The notes under the pieces are model-generated. The model was not told where the DNA came from and did not search any database. It was given only the letters and a program-made list of their open reading frames with translations. A program made the position numbers and the translations under genes. 64,000 nucleotides of DNA from Euryodendron excelsum. Its lineage: Eukaryota > Streptophyta > Magnoliopsida > Ericales > Pentaphylacaceae. Shown in pieces: positions 9,459 through 21,322 of this stretch (its first letter is position 1; every line of letters begins with the position of its first letter). The stretch is taken from positions 15,556,001 to 15,620,000 of the forward strand of contig CM065384.1 of NCBI GenBank assembly GCA_033060915.1. The letters run 5' to 3'.

Positions 9459-10726
9459 GGACCCTTGCATCCGATATCCTACTCAGCTAATCCAGGGAAT
9501 GCCAATCTTGATAAATGATGACTTGAACACCGAGTTTGATTACCAACAACTGGGGATTAAAGAAGATGTAAATTTTATAGAGGAGGTGCCAGAGGAAATT
9601 CGAGAACAAATATAAAGACATGAGAATCGTAATACCCCAAATATTGAGGAAACGGAAACCGTTAATTTGGGAAATGAAGGGGATCCGAAGGAGCTTAGAA
9701 TCGGTACAGGCCTAGATCAATGGCAGCGCAAAGAGTTATTGGAACTTTTGCGTGCATACTTGGATGTTTTCGCATGGTCCTATCAAGACATGCCCGAACT
9801 AGATGAATCCATTGTCAAACATAGACTACCTTTGGACTCGCAGATGAAGCCCTTTAAGCAGAAGCTAAGAAGGTTGAAACCCGAATGGAGCCTGAAGATC
9901 AAGGAGGAGGTGATCAAACAATTCCAGGCAGGATTTCTGCAAGTAGTAGAGTATCCTCAATGGCTGGCTAATATTGTCCCGGTACCCAAGAAAGATGGCA
10001 AAGTGCGAATGTGCATTGACTTTCGGGACCTCAACAGGGCCAGTCCAAAGGATGATTTTCCTCTTCCCCACATAGACTTGCTTGTTGACAACACGGCCGG
10101 TCACGGAATGTTTTCCTTCATGGACGATTTTTCAGGATATAATCAGATCAAGCTGGCCGAAGAAGATCGGGAGAAGACTACTTTCATTACCCCCTAGGGA
10201 GTATACTATTATAAGGTCATGCAGTTCGGGCTTCGCAACGCAGGGGCAACCTACCAAAAAGCCATGCTAACTTTATTCCATGACATGATGCATCAGGAAG
10301 TAGAGATCTATGTGGATGACATGATCGTCAAGTCCAAGCAACGGGAGGACCACTTGTTCGACTTGCGGAGGGTGTTTGATCGTCTCCGTAGACATCAACT
10401 TAAGCTAAATCCGACCAAATGCACGTTCAGAGTATCTTCAGGGAAATTGTTGGGATTTATAGTCAATGAAAAGGGGATAGAGGTTGATCCTGCCAAGGTG
10501 AAGTCCATTGTTGAAATGCCTACACCCAAAGGGGAAAAGGAGGTTCAGTCTTTTCTAGGAAAGTTGAACTTTATTAGCAGGTTCATCGCCCAAATGACCC
10601 ACCTGTGCGAACCTATTTTCAAGCTCCTTAAAAAAGACGTTCCAAAGGAGTGGGATGATAATTGCCAAATGGTGTTTGAGAAAATTAAAGAATATCTTCG
10701 AAATCCCCCTATCTTAGTGGCACCAA
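9459..10726 (+). pseudogene. pol: pol middle part of element A: reverse transcriptase
   Basis: The RT copies element RNA into DNA inside the particle. Visible motifs in order: an N-terminal Tat-type stretch with DVFAWSYQDMPEL near 9763-9800; VPVPKKDGKVRMCIDFRDLN near 9979-10036; FSFMDDFSGYNQIKL near 10111-10155 (the first catalytic aspartate region); QFGLRNAGATYQ near 10222; and the catalytic YVDD at 10309-10320. The thumb and connection continue to 10726. Stops: TAA 9613-9615 and TAG 10195-10197, the latter at a position normally tryptophan, consistent with TGG to TAG. The gene is cut at 10726 by element B and resumes at 29602 in the frame expected after removing B and one copy of ACCAA. The apparent M-stop at 10726-10731 is B's own LTR sequence. 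Confidence 0.93.
10722..10726 (+). repeat. Target-site duplication of element B (left)
   Basis: ACCAA, repeated at 29597-29601. Five bases is the usual length for Ty3/gypsy integration. Confidence 0.93.
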
Positions 10727-10934
10727 TGTAAACACCCTATTTTTGACCGCTCAGCAGTTTACACTCCGTCCAGACTTGTTTTCAAGTCATTGTGGACATA
10801 TTCCAATAGAAACCAATCCTCTAGGTCCAAATTTCGTCTTTCCATCGCTTCGCGGGCCTGTTAGGCCCAAATAGAGGCAAAATGACCAAAAAGCCCTTAG
10901 GGGCATTGTCCTTTCTTATTTCAATTCCAATCCC

Positions 10935-11440
10935 TCTCTCGAGACAGTATATTCCTCGAGACGGTCCGAGTAGCAAAACTACTCACAAAACCGTTAGAGT
11001 GGCGGAAACATTCACAAAACCGTTAGAGTAGCGGAAATACTCACAAAACCGTTAGAGTAGCGGAAATACTCACACCGTTAGAGTGGCGAAAACACTCAAA
11101 ACCCAGGCACGTCTCTTCGGAGACGGTAAGACCCCTTTCCAACCCCTCTCTCGAGACAGTTTATTCCTCGAGACGGTTCCAATCCAGGCACGTCTCTTCG
11201 GAGACGGTAAGACCCCTTCCAGTCCTACTCTCGAGACAGTTTATTCCTTGAGACAGTTCGAGTAGCAAAACAACTCACAAAATCGTTAGAGTAGCAGAAA
11301 TACTCACAGAGCCGTTAGAGTAGTGGAAATACTCACAAATCATCAACCCCGTCCGAGTAACGAAAATACTCACAAATCATCAACCCCGTCCGAGTAGCGA
11401 AAATACTCATACCGTTAGAATGGCGGAAACACTCAAAACC
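10935..11440 (+). repeat. Tandem short-hairpin array in U3 (element B 5' LTR)
   Basis: Units of the GAGTA...TACTC and GAGTG...CACTC type, with two perfect CGTCTCTTCGGAGACG hairpins at 11110-11125 and 11191-11206. Confidence 0.83.
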
Positions 11441-12320
11441 TAGGTCAACACCCGTGTCTGTTAGCTCACTCCGGTGAAAAATGACCAAATTACCCTTTGG
11501 ACCTTTTCGGTCAAGATGACCATTTTGCCCCTAGGCATCCGGATGCCCCAGGAACCACACCGGCTGTGGGTATCAAACCAGTAATTACCCGAGAATACTT
11601 TTTATAGTGTTCTCAACATTCCTTTACCTTTCCGGACCATTCCGAGTCAGTTCCGGCGAACCCGGTACAAAATGACCGTCTTGCCCCTAGAGGGTCGGTC
11701 TCCTTCTTCGACCACACCGGCTTTGGGTATCAAACCGATAATAACCCGAGAATACTTTTTATAGTGTTCTCAACCTCCCCTTACCTTTCTGGATCATTCC
11801 GAGTCAGTTCCGGCAAACCCAGTACAAAATAACTATTTTGCCCCTAGTGGGCCGGTCTCCATTTCTGACCAGGCCAGCTCTGGGAATCAAACCGGCAACC
11901 TCTGGAAACATTCTAAATAATGTTTCCAGGTCCCAAGTCTTTTCCTGGGACAATCCGAGTTTGCCCCAGCAGTTTTCTGATCCGATTGACCGTTTCGCCC
12001 CTAAAGGCTCGGTCAACCTTTCCGACCCACCTTATCTTTATTTTTTGAGTTAAATACCTCCAGGACACTATTTCAAGTGTTCCTGCTGCTTTTCGGCCTT
12101 TCGGGTCACACTCGGCTCCTTCAAATCATTCCTGGACTTTCCGGAGTCACTCCTAGTGAAGCCAGGCTAAAGTTTACATGGTATTCACTAGTAAAGGCGC
12201 CGAAATCTAGTCAAAGATACGTTACTTGCCGACCTTAATTGTTTCCTAAATGGTTGGCGCCACTACAAGCCAAAAAATGGCCTGGCGCCACTGCAACAGG
12301 CGCCAGGTTTGTCCTCCCTC

Positions 12321-12328
12321 TATAAATA
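12321..12328 (+). promoter_or_regulatory. TATA box of element B 5' LTR
   Basis: TATAAATA, colinear with that of element A; expected start of transcription near 12350. The leader exon from there to 12645 lacks ATG. Confidence 0.78.
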
Positions 12329-12645
12329 TAGAGGCTCGTTCAACGTGAAAGGGGTCTGCAAACTTAACCTAAGAATCCTATATTTCAATATACAGAGCTC
12401 GAGCCCTTCCTAAACCCTAGCCTCCCTAGGTTTTTCCAAACCCTAGCCACTATACACAAACCCTAGCCTCCTATACACTCATACACTCCCCCATATACTC
12501 ATACACTAGCCTTCAACCACCCTTCGAAGACTTGAAGAGCTGCCATCCAAAGCTTGAAGACAACCCTTGAAGATTGAAGAAGAAGATCAAGACGAAGACC
12601 GAAGACCGAAGACAAGCAAGGAGTGCAAATTAAAGAAGATACAAG

Positions 12646-15600
12646 GTAGGCTCCCTATTTAATTTTCTGCATTCCCCCCTCTCTCTTCTCTCTCCAACCC
12701 ACTTGGGTTTTCTCTATTTTAATCCCCCATCTCTTTCCCCCCCTTTTCTTTGCATGCTTGAAACAAGGGGATTCCCGGTCCATGTATAGGATTGGGCTAT
12801 TGGAGAGTCACCGTGTCGGGGGCTTTCTTCTAGTCTAACCAAAGACCACGTGGGTCCGGCCCCCTTGATTATGTGGTGAAGCCTTAACCTTGTATGTTCA
12901 CGACCCCAAATTGCATTGTGCATATCATAGTCTTGCATCTTCCAAAAACTGTTTTCAAAGTTGTTTTTCAAAACGTTTTTAAACTTGTTTTCAAAATTGC
13001 ATCAAAATCTCTTTTTCAAAAACTTGTTTTCAAAACCACAATTCTAGGGTGATTCTAGCATTTCCATGGCTAAGGTTGCTTTAGGAAAGTGTTATATTAA
13101 AAGTGGCCTTTTGGTCTATATTTTCAAAACCACTTTCCTACAGTGGTTCTAGTCCTCTTATGGTTAGGATTGTTTTAGGAAAGTGAGATGTTTTTAATCC
13201 TTCTAAACTCTCCCTCTCTTTAAAAATCTCTTCCTAAAAATCTCTTTTTCAACATACTTTCCTAAAACTTTCCTCTTCAAAATTGTTTTCAAAAACTCCT
13301 TCCAGAATCTATTTTTCAAAACTCCCTTTTTCAACTCCTTTCCCCAAAATACTCTTTCTAAAAACGCTCCCTAAAAATCTTTCAAAAAACTCTCTTTTCC
13401 AAAATCTCCCTTCTAGAAATTCCCCCCAAGGATCTACCTTCCAAAATCTACGTTTTCAAAAACACGCTTTCCAAAACTCCTCCTCTTTAAAATCTTTTTC
13501 CAAAAACTCCCTCTTCAAATTCACTTTTCAAAAATTCCTCCCTAGGATTCCCTTCTAGAAAAACCTTCGTTTCCAAAAAAAATGCACTTTCCAAAAATCT
13601 CTTTCCTTAGAGCCCAAGTCAAGCCCTAGAGCCCACAATTAGGAAACCCTAATTTTCTTTCCAAAAACATGATTTTCAAACTTTGCCCCAAACCTAGGTT
13701 TCTAAAATCTCTTGTTTTCACATCCAAACTATACATGTTTCCAAAACCTATTTTCTACGTCAAAACTATGGTTTTTCAAATCTAGGGTTTCTAGAATCTC
13801 CCTTTCCAAATCCTTGCCAAATCAAATCTTCCCTCTAGGAAACAAAATCAAACCTTTGCTTTAGGAAACCAAATCCAATCTCCCCGTTTAGGAACTAGAT
13901 CCTATCCTCCGTTTTTGGAAACAAAATCAAACCCTTGTTTTTAGAAATCAAATCCAATCCCTTCCTAATCCAAACATTTCTTAATTCAATTCCTTCCTAA
14001 ACCATAAGTTTCCTAAACTTAAACTTTAAATCTTTCCTTAAATTTCAAAATCCAAATCTTTCCTAAACTTCCACTTTCCTAAACCTTAAGTTTCCAAAAT
14101 TTGAACATAAAAATCTTTCCTAAATTTTAAAACTCAACTTTCAAATCTTTCTTAATTTAACCCCCTTTCTAAATCTTAACTTTCCAAATTCAAGTTTTCA
14201 AAACCTTTCCTAAATTCAAGCCTTTCCGAATTTCAAGACTTTCTAAAATTCAAACTCTAAAACTTTCTAAATCCTAAACTTTCTAAATTTCAAATCTTTT
14301 TGAAATTCTAAGCTTCCTAAATTCAAAACTTTCTTAAGTTAAATCTTTCTAAACTTCCAAGCTTTCTAAATTCTAAATCTTTCCAAAACTTCAACATCTT
14401 TCCAAATCCAAAACTTTCTTATTTTCAAAAATTCCTTATTTTCAAAACCTTTCCTTTTTCAAAACCTTTCTTAAAATGGAGTTTTCTTAATTCAAAACTT
14501 TCTAAACTCAAAGCTTTCTTAATTCAAAACTTTCCCTTTCTTAATTCAAACATTTCCTAAATTGAAAACTTTCCTTTTTCAAACCTTTCCCAAAGCGAAA
14601 CTTTCTTATTTTCAAAACTTCCTTGTTTTCAAAACTTTCCAAATTCAAAACTTCCTTTTTTCAAACATTTCAAAATTCAAAACTTTCTTAATTCAAAACT
14701 TTCCTAAAGTTGAGACATTCCAAATTCAAAACTTTCTTAAAATGAAACTTTCCTAATTCGAACCTTTCCTAAATCCAATATTTCTTCGATCTTTCAAGTC
14801 CAACCTTCGAGTCAAATCTTTCTTCATCTCAAGTCGAAATCATATCTCCCTAAGTCTAGGTTTTCTAAAACCAAGCTTTCCAAAATCAACTCTTTTCAAA
14901 TCTTCTAATCAAAATCTCCTTCTTCCAAATCATACATTCTATTTTCAATCGGACTCTGGTCCGAACTACGACTGACCTGATTCCCCCAAAGGGATACGTA
15001 GGCAACCTTCATAGGTGCGGTCACAATACTTTTCAAACTTTCAATTCCACCCTCATGGGTGCGGTTTCCAAAATCTTTTCAAATCTCGAATTCCAATCTA
15101 CTTTCAAACTTTCTATTTTCAAATTTTCAAACTTTCCAATTTCAATTCCGTCTCTTCAAATCTATTTTCAAATCAAATCAATTTCTTTTCAAATCAATTT
15201 CTATTTTCCAATTCTCTTATCTTGCACGTGCATATCATGCATCATATTAGTTTCGTTTTTTTCAAACATTATTTTTTTCAAAGTGAATAAGGTTGGCCAA
15301 TAGTTAATTAAGGACTCTCATAGGTGAATCTAAGGTAGATTGACATGTAGGTACCGAAAGGGCGGGGTAGGGTGATAGCTTAGTGCGTCTTCCCTACACG
15401 TAACCAACCTCCGAACCTAGAATCACTGTTTTCAAAGACCAAAAGGAGTTATTTTTCTAAAAAATGGCCAAATGTTTTCCAAAAGTTGCCAAACAACCTG
15501 TTTTCTTTAAAAACCCTCTCTCGAGGAGATATTTTCAAATTGTTTTTTTTTAAAAACCCTAAGTGTAGTTTTCGGATTATGCTTAGTTTTTAGGTGACCT

Positions 15601-17237
15601 AACTCACCTTAATTAAGTTAGGTGGCGACTCCGAATCTTTTTCAAAAGCCCTTTATTCAAACCTGTTTTCAATTCAAACCTAGTCGCACTCATTCTTCTA
15701 GGAGGGTGAGTTCTAACGAGAGAGTACAACATTTTTCCCGCTTGGGTGAGTATTCCTCGAGTGCGAAAAATCTGGGCGCGACAGCTGGCGACTCCACTGG
15801 GGAACACTTAGAGGGTTAGGCCGTTAGTCATGTCTCTTTACCCTTTACCCATGTAGAGTCTTCAATTAACTTGGTTCAATCCTATTCACTTCAAATTTTC
15901 AAAACCAAATTTTCAAAATTGTTTTCAAAAAACATGCATCTACTCATATTATCTTGTATTATGTTTGTCATCCACATACTGACACTTGCATCTTTGTTTT
16001 GTAGGTGCGCTTTATGTTTAAATTTTATTAATTGCTTTGCATGAATGTGATGTACAGGGTGAATGGGAGTTGTTGGGCTCTTTCCTCCACTTTTAAAAAT
16101 CACACACACACTGCATGTACACTTGCATTCTGCATACTTGCATACCCTGATATGTCGTTTCTAGTTAGAAAGGGGGAACGGTATATTGGTTGTGGGCAAG
16201 ATGCTGTGTCAGTTTCTTCGCCTACGGCCTCTTGATGGTTCCCCTACTCGGATCACCAACCGATCATGGCACCACCTCGGGGAGTGGGCCTAGGTTTGAA
16301 GATTCGGGGACCGAGCCTTTTTAGGACGCATTAGTCAACCCTTAACCTCATACTCATATAGACACCATGCATAGCCAAACCTCTGCCGGATTTAGGACAC
16401 GAGCAACGTTTTCAAAATCACGGAGGAAAGGGCGACTGCTCTTACTTTCATTTATACCTGCTGTTATAATGCTTGTGTTTATACTGTTATAATGCCTGTC
16501 TAACTATTCAAGCATGCATGTTTACTTTAGCTTGTACTTTCTCTCCTTATACTTTTTGCATATTCATGTTCATGCATTCAATATCCCATGTCCAGACAAG
16601 AGTTCCAAGTAACTCAAGTCACTGCATTCTCATGCATATGATCAACCCATTGAGAGTGACACCAACATCACTCTCCCTTGCATTAAACCTACCCAAACCC
16701 TAAGGATTCCCGCGTAACTCTAAGGACTCATTGCATGCATCCCAATCCATTTCATAAGAGGGGCCCCAATCCCTCTATGCTCACGGAGATAGGGTTGCCA
16801 AGAAGACAAGGGGCAATCAATCAACAAGGTCTTTCAACGACCTCCTCGACATCAAATCCAAGGAAGGTGAATCCGAAGACTCAAGAGTAGTTTAGGTTTT
16901 CCCTTTTGTAAAAGTAGATAGGTGGAAGTCCAAAGGAAATTGTTCCCCCTCCCCCTATTAAATTGTATTTCAATCCTTTTGTATCTTTAACCCGAAATTT
17001 AATGTACTTCTTTCCTTTATGAATGAATGCATGAATGGCTGAAGGTTCCCACTTGACGGTAAAGTGTCTGCATACAGGGGCAAACCCCCTATCTCCAAAA
17101 GTGAGCCAATACATCATGTTTAGTCTCCCTCTCAAGCAGGGGCAACCCTAGGACATGCATTGCATAAAGTTCTCTAAAAACCAAAAACTAACTTGTGACT
17201 TGTGTTTTTGTCTTTTCCTTTTTCTTTCTATTTACAG
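12646..17237 (+). other. Predicted 5' leader intron, element B
   Basis: Donor CAAG|GTAGGC at 12646; acceptor with a long pyrimidine stretch ending ATTTACAG at 17237. Element C has the matching pair (54295 to 49836, minus strand). No ATG occurs in the exon before the donor or between the acceptor and the gag ATG at 17327. Splicing would therefore make gag the first open frame, while removing the primer-binding site and leader. Confidence 0.65.
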
Positions 17238-17326
17238 AAGTCACCTTGCACTGAGTCAACATTACTCCCAAGAAAGTGCAACATCCACCTAGGGATCCTA
17301 TTATCACTCGGCACAAAGCATCACTG
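15784..17326 (+). other. Element B 5' leader (non-coding)
   Basis: Homologous along its length to the A leader until about 17200, then contains the acceptor of the predicted leader intron and 89 bases without ATG before gag. No gene is visible. Confidence 0.75.
15786..15803 (+). promoter_or_regulatory. Primer-binding site, element B
   Basis: TGGCGACTCCACTGGGGA, two bases after the LTR end, the tRNA-Arg type typical of Ogre. The 10-base core TGGCGACTCC also occurs inside the LTR at 15623-15632. Confidence 0.87.
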
Positions 17327-19333
17327 ATGGCTGCTAACCCTGAAGAATCGTCTCAAGTCTCTCGAGAGGAAGTTAATGAAATGAGGGCTAAGATGGATGA
17401 GATGCTCAAACTCATTCAAACTCTGGCCATGAAGGATGCTATGGCGGTCCCGTCATCATCAACGACTTCATCTAAAGACCTTAAACCCGCTAATCCGAGG
17501 ATACTGCTTCAGTCTTACAATGCTGGGAAAACCAAAGAAGATGCCAAAAGGGTCAATACTGAAGAAGAGGAGACCATATTGCTTTCACCGGTTACGAAGA
17601 AGGCCCCTCTAGACCCTCTCAGTCTGAAAATCCAAGGGTTGGAGGATTCGTTGCGAAGTCTCCATGGCCATGATGCTTACGGATTCACCTCCTATGATGA
17701 GCTATGTTTCTTCCCTGACCACCTGAGGCCTGCTAAGTTTAAAATGCCTGACTTCCAAAAGTACGACGGTACCGGTAACCCTGTTGCTCATCTTCGTCTA
17801 TATGCTGGAGCACTGAGTGGACATGGCCATGACCCGAAGCTCCTTATGCAGTTATTCCAACATAGCCTCACCGGGTCAGCTCTACAATGGTTCGCTCGAC
17901 TGGACTTAAGGAAGATCACAACCTAGATGGAGTTAGTCAATGCATTCAAAGCCCAATACCGTCACAACATCGATCTCACTTCCGATCGCTGGTCCTTGAT
18001 GACAATGAGCAAGGGTGAGAAGGAGAATTTTAAAGCATACGCCCTAAGATGGAGGGAGGCCGCTGCACAAGTTAATCCCCCGTTGGAAGAAAAGGAGTAT
18101 GTACAACTATTTATACATACTTTTGAAGGCATATTCTATGAGAAACTCTGCACAAGTGTGGGAAAAAGCTTCTCCGAACTCATCATGCAAGGGGAAATGA
18201 TAGAAAACGGCCTCAAGACAGGAAGAATCACAGATCCCTATGCCAAGACTGGAGAAAATATCACCAACATAGCCAAGAAGGTGGCTACTACAAGGGGCAC
18301 AATCAGGAAGGAAAGCGAAGTGTCTGCTATTCTGCCTAGTCAACCACCCCAATACCGACCCCCACTCCAATCACCCCAAGTCCTGCCCTTGCCCACCCTG
18401 ACCATGCCTGCTCCAACCCCTAACTACGGTCCCGCTGGGGCACGACCCAACTTTAATAGACCTGCCTGACGCATCTGTACCTTTGACGCCTTAGCATGCA
18501 CCCAAACCGAGGCCTACCATAGCCTTCTAAAGAAAAACATCCTGAAACCCGTACCTGCTCTCCCGTTGCCAAGCCCTCTGCCCCCAACTTTTAATACTGC
18601 CGTTACATGTGAGTGTCATTCAGGTGGCCAGGGGCATGACACCGAAAGCTGCTTTGCTCTCAAGCACAAGATCCAAGACCTGATCGACAATAAGACCATC
18701 GAACTGCAGCCGGTAAAACCTGCTCCCACTCCCAATGTGACTGCTAACCCTCTGCCAGATCACACTATCAATATGATACTAGTAGAAATGGAAGGCGAGG
18801 GAGTGTTTGACGAGCCTGAGGCCGAGTACTATGAGAACGATTAGGAGACTGAGGAAGAAGTTAACTGGGAGGAGGATCTCCCATTATGCCCAATATATCT
18901 CCACAATCCTGATGAAGTGCCTGATGCTTCTGACTGGCTCATTGAGGAGCCAATGTTCCTGGGAGATGAGACTACTGAAAACATGGTTGCTGATGGATGG
19001 GGTGCTGAGTTTCTGCATCCGAAATATGCCGCGACTGAACGTCATTTGCTAGAGAGTCATTGGCCCACAAATGAGTACAACTATGAAGAAATGAGCTGGA
19101 GGATAGAGAAGCCAAGAGCACAAGCAGAACCATTCGAATTGGAAGGGGGTGAGCTGGACACCCTGTTTACAGAAGAACCCGCTACACAAAATAAGAAGGA
19201 GGCTGACAACCGCATCGACAATGTCAACATCTATGGAGCTCTAGGGGAAACCTTTGCTTGTCTCGCCTTGGCAGAAGATCCGGGTCGCAAATGGAGCATC
19301 AAAGACGTGGGAATTGTCCCAAGACCGCACTAA
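17327..19333 (+). pseudogene. gag: gag of element B
   Basis: Gag forms the virus-like particle and packages the RNA. I choose the ATG at 17327 (MAANPEESS), the first after the predicted acceptor and conserved in C. One frame runs to TAA 19331-19333. Order: an N-terminal coiled-coil-like segment, a capsid region of the Retrotrans_gag type (about 17730-18200; PDFQKYDGTGNPVAHL, LTGSALQWFA, KGEKENFKAYALRWREA), a proline-rich linker, a zinc-knuckle-like motif C-x2-H-x5-H-x4-C (about 18608-18654) and an acidic C-terminal domain I do not recognise. In-frame stops: TAG 17924-17926 (at a likely tryptophan), TGA 18467-18469 and TAG 18842-18844. The last occurs at the same codon in C. The frame ends with its own stop and is not followed by protease or RT. 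Confidence 0.92.
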
Positions 19334-20580
19334 AAATGGGTTCTTTACACAAGCGTACAAGAGAGGGGTGTTTTCACCCACCTTCTTTCTATCCCTTTTA
19401 CCTCTGGTTTTTAAATTAATGTCTACATTTTCTTATTAAGAACTTGATACTTTCCGTAAACAAAATAATAATAATCAAATGACAGTCTTTTATTCCATTG
19501 CTGTTGTCTTGTCTTCCCGGGGAATAGTGACTACTTTCTACGCAAGGGGCATGGTTTGTCTTATGGAATGATCTAACTTAAAGGGATGATAGCATGAGTT
19601 AACCACTCGCCAAATGATCAGCCTTCCACAGAGAGAGAGAATAAGGATGAGTGAGAATACTACCCAACGGCAGCACTTGCAAGACTCTGAGGCTAAACGA
19701 TGTGTGGCCAGTTTATCAAGAGAAAGAGGAGCCATCTTTCATTCCCCCACATATAAAGAATAAATAACTGAGTAAATGACTAAATGCGCTCATCTTCCCC
19801 TTTGCTTAACCCCTAGTACCTCGCGGAAAGCGAAAATTTTCTTTGTTAACCCTGATCCAAGACTGTCCTCCCCACACTGGGGCAGACAATAGTTGAGAAC
19901 TTTGAGAGTGGTGTCCACCTCTATCATGCTAGTATAGTGTTGAAAAACTCTATGGATCAAGCAATTTAATTCAAAATGAAGAGAGACCCTCATTTTATTT
20001 TCCATATAGTCAAAAGCAACCCCTTGCCAAACCCGTTGAGCCACTTATCCTTTCTTAACAAAACCCCAACCTAGGGATCACCACCCACACTGGGTATATT
20101 AAACTACCAAAGGAAGAGGTTTAAGGGGAAAGGGTTAAAGAATTGTTCCGTTTCGTAAAAGAAAAAAAAAAGAAATAAAAAGGAAAAAGCAAAAGAAAGG
20201 AGTTGCCAAGGGGCAAGAGGCCAAAAAAAAAAAAAAAAAAAAAGGGGGGTGGGGGGGGGGCTGAAGAAAATCATGAGTGAGTCAACTTCAAAGGCATAGT
20301 GAGAGGATTGAAAGAAAAGAAAGTCATGTTTATCTCAAGAAGTACATGGAAAGGGTGAAAGAACAAGATCATTGTCACCCTGAGAAGTATATGGTCAAAG
20401 GCAAAAAGGAAATTTAAAGGTGATCCTAGGTTACAAGGAAACCCAGTAGAAACAATAGGTCTGAGCCTTTACCCTTTCTTGCAAAACCCTGAAACCATGG
20501 CCTACATTACAACCCTATTAAAGTCCCTTCTGATTGAAAATAGATTGCTTGATCTAAATGAGTTAGATTCGCTGCCAAAG

Positions 20581-20614
<34 letters not shown>

Positions 20615-21322
20615 AGAAGAAGATGCTAATCCTACTGAAAAACGGTTAAGGACAGTTTGGATCTAAACCTTGCTGAAAACAACATTGAATTTGAGCCTAC
20701 ATATCCCGTTATTTCTAAAACTCCATAACCTAGCCTACGTTACGGTCCTAAACAAAGTCTTCTCGGATTGAAATGACTGGCCACTTATCGCTCTGCCAAA
20801 GGTCAGGTAAGCGGTTGCTAGAACTTCGAGAGTCGAGAGTCTCAGCCCAATAACCCTATACACTAACCTTAAGATAGAAAGTGGGAGGCGGTCAAGAGGT
20901 TGAGAAAGGTTCGAAGTGCTATCATCCAATCAAGATAGGGTTAAGCCAAAGGAGAGGCTAAACCCCCGAAGAGGAGGGAGTTACCATTCCCAAGGCTACA
21001 AGTCTAACAACACCCTGTGTCATTCTATTAACATATTTCTAACCTGTACATATGTCTAAAAAAAAAAAAAAGAAAAAAAATTAGTATGAGCTTTGCACAT
21101 ATAGGACATAGCTCCCTGTAGAAATAAAAGTCATCAACATCAACTCATGTAATATATATCTAACATCATCATACGTCACATGCCTCTGATCATATATATC
21201 TGTCTATCTGTGCATCTAAGTACCATAAACATCCATCCTTATACAAAACTATGCAAAATAAAACTGTCTAACATCAGTACATCCCAGGGACAAGGGGCAA
21301 AAGAAGATCAAAGTCTCATGCA
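19334..21322 (+). other. Spacer with tandem repeats downstream of gag, element B
   Basis: Non-coding. Two diverged units of about 230 bp carry the phrase CCTACATTACAACCCTAT with AAGTC..TGATTGAAA (near 20501 and 20730). Poly-A runs lie near 20222-20243 and 20583-20612, with poly-G near 20244-20260. The same spacer is found in C (45748-47740, opposite strand) and, diverged, in D. It differs from element A's spacer. Confidence 0.75.

Larger units (their letters stand above)
10727..15783 (+). mobile_element. Element B, 5' LTR
   Basis: TGTAAACACCC...GCGACA, 5057 bp; the start has AAAC where others have AAGC. Parts: hairpin array (about 10935-11440), three units of about 160 bp (about 11500-12030), reduced GGCGCC palindromes (about 12255-12307), TATA box (12321-12328), G-poor U5 (about 12940-14945), conserved blocks near 14949-15030 and 15305-15420. 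Part of a palindrome has been lost compared with the 3' LTR (near 26015-26120). Confidence 0.93.

Noticed and set aside
10711..10731. Natural end of pol at the stop after the RT
   Set aside because: The last codons are formed by element B's LTR start; A's frame continues at 29602.
13283..15303. Open frames rich in Phe, Ser, Lys and Asn in the LTRs (also 3398-3595, 14562-14756, 27085-27598, 28828-29116, 40473-40742, 51775-52137, 53478-53663)
   Set aside because: They translate the G-poor degenerate repeats of U5. Lack of stops comes from base composition; frames overlap each other and are not conserved as proteins.
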